The position numbers and the translations under genes were made by a program. DNA of 60,000 nucleotides, taken from assembly GCF_963678635.1 (NCBI RefSeq), contig NC_087062.1, forward strand, positions 77,875,200 through 77,935,199, read 5' to 3'. The stretch's first letter is position 1, and each line of letters begins with the position of its first letter. A model generated the notes under the pieces. The model saw only the letters and a program-made list of their open reading frames with translations, searched no databases and was not told where the DNA came from. The stretch is from Symsagittifera roscoffensis (lineage: Eukaryota; Xenacoelomorpha; Acoela; Convolutidae). Positions 31,001-43,000 of this stretch are shown here, piece after piece.

Positions 31001-34000
31001 GTCAAAATGACCAAAATGGCAATCTTTAAACCCTCATAACTTTACGAGAAATGATCACAGGTGAAATATCTTTTCAAATTTAAGCTCAGGACAACAATGG
31101 CTTTCCAATGATATAAAAAAATTCCGTCAAAAATGGCTAGTTAAAAAGTCGAAATTTGTCTGAAGAAAAAAAAAACCCACCCCGAGCACAAATATTCCGT
31201 TACTTTCGTATCGAAAGTCGGAACAAAAACAGAATCACGATCAATGGGGTTCAATATGATAACACACGTGACCCCTTGCGAGGTCTTCTTGAGGTACAAG
31301 CTAGCAATAGCTAATCCATAGTTTATTCCCGTTACTTTAGTGACGTGTTTGGACACAAGAATGCTCTTATCAAAGCAAAGCCTTGATTAATTTTCTTACT
31401 ACCTTTAAGGTGCCCTAATTACGTTTTGTTCCGACTTTGAAGAAAAAGCTGGAATACTTGTGCTCGAGGTGTTTTTTCTCCGGACCAATTGCGATTTTTT
31501 CACAAAAATTTTCAGCGGAAACTTTTTGACCAATTGAAAGATATTGTTGTTTTGATCTCAAAAATTAAAAAAAATACTTTATCTAGGCATGTTAATTGGT
31601 CTATTAAATACTCTGCAAAATATATCGTTTTTTACTTTATTTAGCGTGTGGATTAAAAGTTGTGAAAATCTCATCGTTTATTATTAATGCACAAACTACT
31701 CCAGAGACCATAAAAGGCAGTCGGATCATTCAGTGGTTCCTCTTTATACCAGAAGTCTTGTTGGTCTATAAAATCAATAAAATTTTAAAAAAAAGAAGAA
31801 TAATAAAGAAAAGTTTTTCACATTTTTTCGCAGAATTTTTGAGGGCGCATTAAAAAGTTCAAAGTACATTATTGCTTGCCCGCTTACTGTCCCTTTTTCA
31901 AACTTGCCATTTACAAACATTAAAAACAGCTCACATAGTCACAGTGGCGTGTTTTATTTAATTTTTTCGAAGACATTTTTTTAAAAATAATCTTTACTAA
32001 CCCGAAACCGTATTTTAACCCTCCGTATTTTAACCCTCCGTATTTTAACCCTCCGTCGTACCTTGTGAACATTTTCCAAACCCACTGAAGGATTAAATCA
32101 ATGATTAAACATATGTTAATTTCCTACCTTGCAAAATGTTTTCCGGTTTGCAATATGGGAGAAACAGTTACCATATGATCCGTGTGCGGTATAAAACTGG
32201 CTCACCTCTCTCTGTCGTTTGTCTGTTCAGATCCGCATCGTAAGTCTGACTTCTCACACCGAATGACCCCGCATTCATGTTAGAGTTCACAGGGGTCATT
32301 CTCCCATTTGATCTCATACTGGAGTCACGAAACCCGGCCGCAGACGACAAGCTGGCAATGTCATTTCGGTCAAACTGGAACAGCCAAAGTGTTAAGAATT
32401 GCAATAACTTGACTGTTATTAGAAAACACCTATAGTGGAATAAATTATGCGCGCAAGAAAAAAAAGATTTTTAAATTAAAATATGTTTCTTTTTATAATC
32501 GAAAGAAGTCAACTTCTTTTGTTTCTGGCTTAAACTTTTGTTGGATTCACTGAAATCGAACTTGCCTTCAATCGAACAGATAGAATATAAAAAGACTTAA
32601 TATAGTAAATGTAGTAGGGTTCTTACATTGTTGTTTGCGTTGTGGTCAAATGACTCATAGGGGCCCTGCTGGTCCTCCAGAACCCCCGATGCAGATCTAG
32701 ATCTCTGCTGTTGCAACTGGAAATAACATGTAAGAGCTACAAAAAACTTTGCTAATAAAACTTAAAACACGGAAACTTTGTAAATTATGCCATGAACAAC
32801 AGAATATGATAGAAATCGATCGTCTACGGATTCTCAAAGATTTACATATACGTTGAAGTAACTAAAAAACTCCAAAAATTCCCTACTGCACATTTGTATT
32901 CAGAAAACCACGTTACGGTCGAGAATAATTATGATTTTTAACACCTTGCGATTTTCAAATTATATTCATAACATCATTTATATTTGCATCCCTTGCGCTC
33001 CAAGCAGTTTCAACTAATTGTGTTGCTTAAAGATAACGGAAAAGAAAAACAAATTTAACCGCTTGCTCAGCAACTCGTACAAGTAAAACAGACTTTCATT
33101 ATAAATAGAGATACAGTTTTTCAATACTTTTTTTTCAAATTTTGCTCTCAAAATTTTGTTTTAATTTTTCTTCGTAGTCAGGAAAACCACTGAATTAATT
33201 TGGTAAGAGGGGAACGAGCAAAGATAAACTTTACTTTCGAAACTTTAATTACAAATTGTTTGATCTGCGTGTAACAAAATATTGAGTCGATTATTTAAAA
33301 ACTCGAAAAACTCCAGAGTACTGGGCTCCACAGTCACTGATTTAGGAGCAAGTAATTGTTATTGTAATTTTTGTTTCATTTTTGACGTACATTTTGCTAC
33401 TCTTGTAAGTTTTTTTCCATAAAAATAGCTATTACAATTTTCGTTCCAACGAATATCAATTTTTTTTTGCTAAATTTTAAAGAGGTTCAATCTTTTTTTT
33501 TCATTAGTTAATTGATTTTTTTGTATAAAAAACACCTAGTCAATGCCAAGCAATAAAATTGAGTTTTAATAATTGAATTAGATTCTATTTGAAACCGGCA
33601 AAAAACTGGATACATACAGTTTGTTGATTTTCTGTTCCCCTTTGCCCAACTCTCTGAGTTTGAGCCCATTTTTGTACCCTAGATATACCTGTTTCATATT
33701 CATTCATATTTCAACTTTTTTCGGAAAATTTCCAGCCGCCGGAGATTCGACCCTTTGATTTCTAGACTTTGAGTTTTACGCTTTAACTTTTATACAATGA
33801 GGCCTGTGACCTTCATCTGATTTATTGTTCAACTAATTGTTCTTTGATCTTTAATTATGCTCATGTTTGATGTTTCTGTCGGCGCCAAAAGATCATGGTC
33901 AAAAATTGCTTTTGGACTGCTTTGGGCTCTTTTTCCTCCCTCCCCCTACCTGTAAATTTTTACATGTAAATTTGTTGACGACATTGTCCGATTGTTATGA

Positions 34001-37000
34001 AAATTTACATACAGACTAATAAAGCCACGACAAACATACTTGGTCTTCATACTTAACCTCGTAAAACCACTCGTTAAACTAATATGGGGGGGGGGAGAAA
34101 AAAGAGCCTTGCTTTGTATGGGATTCTTTTTATTGGATTTTTTTGATGTTTCGGACTGTTTTGTTCGGAAATATTTGTATATGCACCATAACTGGGTTGA
34201 TGATCGGACAATTAAAAATTGGAGGAATGTTGGGGTCCAGTGCAATTTTTCCACTCAAAATTGAAGTGTCAAATGAAAGCCAGATGATGACGAGTTGTTA
34301 TTTTGAAACTCTTTTGATCGTCATCTCATCTGCGCTAGAAAAAAATTAGATAAAAGCTTTCAGTGCTAAATGAATAGTAATTAGTGTTTTTACAGTACAA
34401 AATTCGACAGCGAAGAGTAAATTATGAGAAAATTTCCGCTTCTTTTTCAAATAAAAGATATGGCCAAAGCCTATTCATGAACCAGTTTTTTTTTGTTTTC
34501 CTATTATGTGAAATAAATTTCTCTAGGATTAATATAGAGGAACTTTGCATCATGATCAGGCTTTCACTTTCAGAAAATCAGACCGATTTTTCAATCCCGC
34601 GCAACGGCAATAATAGTCTGTGAAGTCATTCTCTCAATAGACTTCTGGGTTCAAGTCAACTATAGCCCGATTGAAATCGCCTTGTGAAATTTAAAGACCA
34701 AAAGCGCAACGAAAAACCACAATCTGGAATGTGGGGAAACATAACACATGGACTAGTCTTAGACAGGCTTGTTAAGGCCAACTGATAGCGTCTCTGCTAT
34801 TCACAGGAGACAATACTATTTCAATTAAAATGTTTGTTTTAATCGACGCAAAAATTATGTTTTTCTTGTTTTCGGGTTTTTAGTCTCGACAAATAGTCGT
34901 CTTTCCGAGAAGTTTTTTTAAAATTTTTATTTTGTTTCATTTTTTATGATACCTATTTTTCTCGATGTTTTTCCTATTTGGCATTTAAACAAGTTTTTTT
35001 TGTCATTTTTAAGTTCATAGTCGATTCCTTTATAACTCAAATACAGTCGATTTTGTTTCGCAAAGGTGCGCAAAAGTCTTATCCGGATTCGTTCACCGTG
35101 AAATTTTTGAATGTGTCGCTTGTTCTTAACACAAGTTACAAGTGATTAAGTGCTAGTTACCACGCTTGGAGCGCGACTTCTGTTCAGGGTGCTGGTTGGT
35201 GTGGCCATTTGGGACCCATTTGTCAACCCTCTCTGTCCCCTGCTGATAGTGCTGCCTCGCACACTGTCCGATGTGAAGTTAGCCGACGTAGTGCCGTCCA
35301 CTGTGTTATTTAAACTGGCATTCGACTTAGTGGTCGCCCATTGGCCCACTGTAATCGGTTTATCAGACATTTCCGCCAGGTCCACATTCTTAAAACATAA
35401 TGACCCCCTCAATTGTAGTAGCTAATTTTTTTGGTGCCTTTTTATGGCTTTCATCTTTGAGCGACTAATACTTAAGTTCTTTCTATCTTTTTGTCATTAA
35501 CACATTTACGGATTCAATTTGAAAAGCGCTGCATGAAAAATATTTTATTCTGACTGGCTAAGTTAACTGCTTTGGGGGAGGGGGAGGGGGAGCTGGGAGG
35601 ATGTTCACTTGGTTCACATTTTCAAATAGGAGACTCGATTTAAAGACAAGCATTAAAATTCGAATCAATTTCAGTAGTTCCGAATTCGAATCGAATTCAG
35701 TAGTTACTATTCATCGAAATCAATCCGTCTCTTACAGGAGTTTCGGATTGCCATATTTGAGCGGCCTGGTGCTTCTTGATCGTGTCTGTCAGTTTCGCAT
35801 ACCAAATATCGTTGGCCGAAAGATGAATTTTCTCTAAAACGACATTGACAAACCGAAAGTCATTTTATAATCACTGAAGCTCCACCTCTAAGGTAAAATT
35901 AGATTCCTGTAACTATGAGCTGTGGTTTTAGTCTTTTATGCTTTTGTGAGCGCTTGCAAAATTTTCGAAAAATATTTGAACCAAGTTTTGAAATCAGCTC
36001 TTGATTCTGAAAATTTTATTTATATGTCTCTTTTTTATTTTACCTGAAATGATGTGTGAGTAGTGTTTTTCGATCTCAGTGGCCAATGCATAGAGCTCCT
36101 TGTTCAATTTCTGACCCCCCTTAGAGGTTTTGAAGGAGGCCCGGACAGTCTTCACGTGGTTTTTACTGTCTGGCTTGAAGAAGATCACAATTGGGTACAG
36201 ACCGACCATGTTCAGCCACTGAACATTCTGCGGAGAAATGTCCAACAGGCAATGACAGTTCTTAAAAAAACAATAAGTTGTTATTCGTCCTTTTATCAGT
36301 AGCCCGGGTTGACGTCCATACACATCAAGTGTATGGAAAAATGCTTGTCATACAATTTTAATATAATGATTAATTTCAATTTCGAAAAATGGTTGAAAAA
36401 AAATGTTGTGGCTGCTTGATTCTTAAAACAAAACAGTCTAGTTGTGAAAAAACCGAATTTCTTTTGGGAAAAAAATGCTTGTCATACAATTTGCATAAAT
36501 GGAAATTGTATGACAAGTAATTTCAAAATTGCCCCAATTTTTTTTGGTTTTTTAACCGCAAATCGAATTTTGTACTCATAACGTAGTCCTGGATACGTAG
36601 TCCTGGTCATAAATTTTTTATGCATAACGTAGTCCTGGATACACTAATGTTAGCTTTTCTCCCTTTTTGCTTTATAACTTTTTCAAAAACGCTGGAAACG
36701 CCTATTTTTTTTCTATGGCATGTGTATGTATACCTTGATCAATGTCTGATATTTCAAAAATTCAAATTTTAAAAATAATCATTCTTGAAAAAAATTGCCA
36801 AAATTTACAAGTTTGTTACTTTCGTTATGTCATTTGTGAAAAACAGCCGTTAGACAATTCAGGTCGTTTTCTATGCATTGTAAATGCAATACCGTCCAGC
36901 CTTTGGTGCTTTGAGAAAAGCAAGGTCTTTGTCACTTGCGTTTGCTTACAAACTCAACCCAAATATTTTCAGAAACTAAATTTAGAAAAAAAATCATCAT

Positions 37001-40000
37001 TTTGGTTTATGGAAAAACACTTATCATACAATTTTAATATAATGAAAAATGCTACTCATCGAGATTTCGGTACTACTGTGATAAAGTGGTCCCTCGAAAA
37101 AGCAACTGTGAGAAACAGGTCCCGCATGCATTTTGTATCTCATAATTTTGAAAACAACTTTGTTAATAAATTATTCATTTCAAAAATGTAGCAAAATATG
37201 TGGTGTCAGAAACCTTTCAGTTTGAAAATTGTAATTAAAAAAATTTTGTATCAAGAAATTTGCTTGCTTCAACTTATTTTACGGTTTAACAACCAGAATT
37301 GGATTGGCTTTATTTCTCATCAAAGTTCGATTTTGGCTTTTTTTTGAAATTTCCACCTTAAATGTTGAGGGGGAAGCTTTACAAAACAAAGAAATTTAAA
37401 ATTTGTTTGAATTTAAACAGCGACATCTTTCTGAATGGCGAAATCAAAATTGTTAAAGTTTTCAGAGCTCTATGTGTCTTATTACTCATGGGACCTGGTT
37501 AATTTCAACGGACGACTCTGCCATAGTAGTACCGAGATTTCATACAATTTTCTGTACGTATGGAATTTTATGGTAAGAAGTTTTTCATGTATAGAAATTG
37601 TATGATAAGAAGTTTTGGTCAACCCGGGAGGTTTTAAAACGTTTTATATATCGTCAAACTGAGATGAAACTGATAATTTTTTTATCATACAGAATTGAAG
37701 AAGCTACACATAAGCTTTTTCGCTGAGCAATTTCAAAATTTGACAAAGCATGTGAATTGAGATATAACGAAAAAACTTATTAAAAAATTTCCCTGGAGAT
37801 TTCTAAACCATTATTTTGCTCTATTTAAAAGAAGAATAGTTTTTCATTTGCTTCGATTCTGAGATAATTCTTGCAGCCAACTGTTTTCATTCTATTCTTA
37901 ATTTTTTCAGTAACACCTCGTCAACTACCACGTAAAAATTCCAGGCGCAATAAAAAGAATGGCCTTTGTAGGTAAATAAAAGGACTGCGCTTAGACAAAT
38001 TTGACAGCTTTTCATAGATCCTCGGCGAATCGCAGAAACTACAATTAGTTGATAACTGATAGTTTTTACAGTTTAATCACTCGATAACAAAGCACTGTCA
38101 AAATCTAAACCGTGCCTAAGAGAAAAAACTACCTAATTGAAAATTCAAAAATTTCTTTATTTCGATGCTATAGATTCAGTTACTTTAAATTTCTGCAACC
38201 TCAATTTGAAAGGAAATTTAATTCAATTGGTAAAAATGAAATAAACCATCTAATTGAAATGAAATGGAAGGTATCGTAGAGGTCACTTCAAAAACTTCGC
38301 TATTTTAAACCTTATTCTACATATTTATTTGACCATGTTAAACTATTTACGGTTTTATTCTGCGCAAAACCAATTTTTGCTGCAACAAAAGGCATTTTGG
38401 TTGTTTTACCGATAATTAAAGAAGCGTAACTAACAGTTTCACACAAACAAGCACATACACACAAACACAAGAAAAAAAATTTATAGTATAGATTAGCGAT
38501 CAAATTACAACACAAAAAGTCGACAGATATTTTTGCTATTGTTGTTCCTGACACATGCGGTAATGTTTGGAGTATTTTAGAGGAGACAAAGTGTTATTAT
38601 TAAACAAAATACAAAATTGAGAAAACTGACACACTACAGCGGCTTGTGGAAAATTTTATTTAAATTATGTTTTTTTTTAAATTTAATTTTTTAGCCCCAT
38701 TACAGAAATCATTCACCGAAATCATTCACATCTTAAACCGCTTCTAAAACTGAAAATATCCCGGGTTTATTATCCTACAAAAAAATTCCAGTTTTTAAGA
38801 ACATTTTATAAGATTTACTGGAATATTCCGCTGTCTTAAAAGTTCCTGACAAGAAAAGTTAAGAAAGTATTTAAACATTCAAATAATTTAAAAATAAACT
38901 TTTGAATGTAATTTTCTGCCGCAATAATAACAGATAAAAATCAATTTTGTTATTTTTTGATTTATGCATGTATAATTTATTAGATAGTGGTTATAATGTT
39001 TGCATTTCGAAGAAAAAAATTTAATACAAAAAATTTTCAGGTTTTTTCAATGAATATCCTAAATATACGTAGTAAACAGCTCGAAAATTTTTTAAGACAA
39101 TAAAAATTCATTTTTGACGAATCATATCATAGATGCGGACGTGTTTTATATGGTTTTCAAGTTTTTACTGACAAAACTTTTAGTTATCAGCAAAAAGTTT
39201 AACAGTTAAGTTCAACAATTAGTGGGTTTTTTAGTAAACTCATGTAGCAAAACGAGTCGTTTGTCCTATCAATTTTTAAAATTGTACTCTGTGACAGCAA
39301 AAACTTCTTGAACAGTTTTAAAAAATGTTTAAAATTAAACTTTTTGAGCAGGAAAATTAGACAATTTTTGCAGCAAAAGTCACTATCTTATAGCTTTTTT
39401 TATAAAAAAAAGTCCCTATTTTTATAAAAAAAAGTCCCTAAAAGTAACAGTCTTAGAGCCTACTAACTTTGTTAGAAGCTGTTAAATTCTTATAAAAAGT
39501 TCTAAGATAGCGGTTTTTTGTCAAACCGGGATTCCAACTTCAAATAGAAGAAACAGAAAAAAATGATATTTAAAAGAATGTATTTTACTGTTAATTCAGT
39601 TTTTTTGCGATGCTTTAAAAGTCAAACGGCGATCCTTTGAAATCAAGATGGCTTTATTAAGACCGAAAAACATTGGCTGATTCTGATGTAAATAATTGTG
39701 CGTACCTGCTCCATAACTTTTTTGATGGATTCGAGGTTAACTGTTGAGCCTCTGTTGCTAGAACTTATCGCAGCAAAGTCATCAGCTAAAACATTTTATC
39801 AGTATCTTGATGATTTAAAAAAATTTCCGCTTTTGATGCCAGTAATATAAAAACAGAAAACTAAAATAATGAAAACAATCCTCAAATTAAATTTCGAAAC
39901 TCATATGAGGAGTAGATATGTTATATAATATGAAAGTAGATAAATTGCTATAATAATCTTTTCGAGTTTCAGTTTAATGAAAACAAGGCTTACGACATAA

Positions 40001-43000
40001 TGTATATAAAAACAAAAAGTGACGGGTATTTACGCTGTGGCAGTTGATATTTCTGCGATGAATCATTGATGAGTTCGCTTCGGGCTAAGTCGGCAATCGG
40101 GCCAAAAATGACAATGGGACGCAGAAATGACGCTGAAACGAAGAAGAAAGTAAATAATCTCCGTGAATTTCCACCAGGAAGTGATATCATCGCTGATGAA
40201 CCAGGCTTGAAATATTTTCTCAATTTTCAGATCACATTTTCACAAAACTTTGCGTCATTTATACTTTCCGTCATTTATAATGACAAAATATTGCGTCATT
40301 CCGGCTTACTTGTAAGAGTTAATAATTAATAATAACAATTGTAGTAAACCTGAAGCTAGAAGTCAAGTGAGAGCTCGTCCTGACCCGTTATCATTTCCAT
40401 GGGAGGGGATCGATTACGCGGTCTGACGATTTCAAAGTGAACGCCTTACCACGAAGCTAAGTGCCTCAAATGATTAGCAATGAGATTTTCCTTAAAAACT
40501 TTTATTTAAACTTTAAACTTAAACGTTTTTTATTAAACTTTATCTATCTTAGTATCTTAGTATTTATCTATTTTAGTTGAATCATTCCATAACGAGTCAT
40601 GGCGGATTTGTGGCTACAGCCATGGCATAGTCGATATACCTTGACATTTATTGCCAATTGCTATTTTGTGCGGGATTTTTTTTTGCGAAGCGCTTTTTGT
40701 GGACTGTTGTTCATAAATTGGAAATGAGAAATCGGATGCTGACACAGATACAGAATGTTTGGATATTTTTTGACGTATCTCAAATATAATCTTACCACTT
40801 TTGAGACGCACTCTTTCATAGACAGGCAGGGCAGCAGTCGATTGACCCTCTAAACAAATAAGTTAGTGTACTGACCAAGATATATTTTAACATCTTAGAC
40901 ACTAAACTCACACCAAAATTTTCATGATGTATCTTCTACTCAAAATTCACACTCAAATTTTCATTTTCCACACACTCAAAAACAATCAATATTTTAGATT
41001 CAGTCAGGACGTTATAGCTTGTATATTTTTCTAAATATTATCATCTTTCTCGCTAATTTTTTTATGAACTGTCTAAAGTAGACGATAACTTCCGTCGTTG
41101 TTTATCGCAATTGCTGTTTTCGCTGATCGGTCAGGTCACACTCACACTCATCTTTTATTTATAACTGAGATCTATAATGAAGTTTGGATAAGATTCAACA
41201 CTAAATGATGACAGACAAGACAGAATCCGGCTTTAGTTTCTAATGTTCTTTCTATTTTTCTAAGATTATCAATCTAGGAACCAGGGGCGGATCTAGGATT
41301 TTCCCGAGGGGGAGTGGGCGGATTTTCAAAAAATTTTCGAAAATTTTGTCGACCTTTTTTTTTCTTTTAGGTCAACCAATTTGATTTTCCGAGCTCTCCC
41401 AAAGTACTAAAAAGACGCAAGTTTGGCCAAATTTTCTGCGCTGCAGGCAAATTTTCGAAAAACATGCCAAAAAAGCGTAATTTCAAATTAATTCAAGCAA
41501 CTGATCTCTTTAACTTTTCCACCTTATCCTATTGCAAAAGGGGGAATTAATTACTAGGTCTATAGGGGAGGAGATTATTAGATTAAGGAGATCACATGCA
41601 ATGCACTATATGTCTACGCAAACACAGCAAGCGCATCGCAGTTAACAACACATGGTGCAATTTTGACCTCTAAAGGACGCGACAAAAAATGAAGCACCTG
41701 TAAGACGAGCGAGTCGATATTCAGTCGACTTGGAGGCAGAGCCTACTCTTGTAGCGGCCGCCAGTCTCTTTAGCAAACTGGGCTTCCGCCTAATCATCTG
41801 GCTGGGATTCCGATTCAGGGTCGCGAACCCTGGCGGGGACGATACGACCCTCGAGTTCCTCGGCAAAGTCTTCGACGAGCTAGCTGCAGCTATTTCAGCT
41901 GCATGCGGAGTATATACGCTTTAGTATTTTTTCACCGAATATTGTGGAAAGACCTGAGACAGGCATAAACGTGTGTTTCAGAAATTCGCCTCGTTTTGAA
42001 GTATAAAAAAGGAACTTCCTTTGGAAAATTCAACAAAAAATTGAAAAAAACAAGTTCTGTACTTTTTTCAAGTTTCTGCATTGAATGAGCTCCGCTGCAT
42101 TTCTACTAGCGAACTAGAACTAAGAAATGAGCTGGATTAAACATAAGACTCGCTGAAAAACAAGCATCAGAGCAAAGCCCGGAGCCATCTAAAGATGACT
42201 GAATTTGAATTAAGAGTAAACCTGAAAAAATGATAAAAAGCTGAAACATTGATCAACATTCATTATTTCGATGAGGTCAACCAACTTTATTCAACTTGGT
42301 CTGAAATTCTAAAATATTTGTCGACACTGAGACAAGTGTTCGAATTTTTTAAATTTAAATCACGACCATTAGGGCTTTAAAATCATATTATACTTAACGA
42401 GTTGTTCTTGACATAGTCAAAATTGATATTCAATTTTCAATTGCTGGAAAAAACTGAAAACAGGACCTAATCCTTAGTTCATTTCCTGTCTTTGAGAGTG
42501 CTTGGAACAACAAAATTTTTTTGATCAAATATCTGATGATTTTTAATATTTGAATCTTAAAAAACGAAACATGGAAATTTTTACTTGCAACGATTGATCT
42601 TGAGGCTACGGGGTGATATGAAGTTGAAATTTTGGCCAGCTTACGATTATTCAATTTTCTTAATGCGGTTCACTTCTATTCTCCAGTATCGCTTAAAAAT
42701 CGCCCTTTTTCAATTTCAGCAACTTATATTCATATGAAATAAGAGCCCTGTTGGTTGTAATTTGAGCTCAAAAAATGAAAACGTTCAATGTCACGAAATT
42801 TTGGTCTGAAAATTTCTGATAAGACGAATTTTGTTGAAGCTGACTTCATCGCATTTATTTTAGTTGAGCAATGAAGCGCGAACCTGGTTGATCAATTATT
42901 ACTCTTAGATTTTTTTCTCATTATGCTTTGATCATACGCTTTGTTCATTAATTTTTTCCAAATTGCACGTTATTCGTTTTTCGACTTAGTTAATTTTGGT

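Larger units (their letters stand above)
28995..32205 (-). other. ZO intron containing R2 and R1 repeats
   Basis: About 3.2 kb, with an R2 copy (29280-30500), an R1 copy (30685-31225), a second R1 copy (31428-31765) and a 15-bp tandem repeat (32010-32054). No exon recognised. Confidence 0.6.

Noticed and set aside
36742-37191. 149-aa plus-strand ORF inside the CCCGGGTTGAC element
   Set aside because: AT-rich, no motif, no related protein recognised, and overlapping imperfect repeats; probably a chance ORF rather than a transposase.
41730-41924. Apparent small protein (64 aa, plus strand) in the GC-rich patch
   Set aside because: Starts at TTG, not ATG, and the opposite strand is equally open; reported only as a GC-rich patch.
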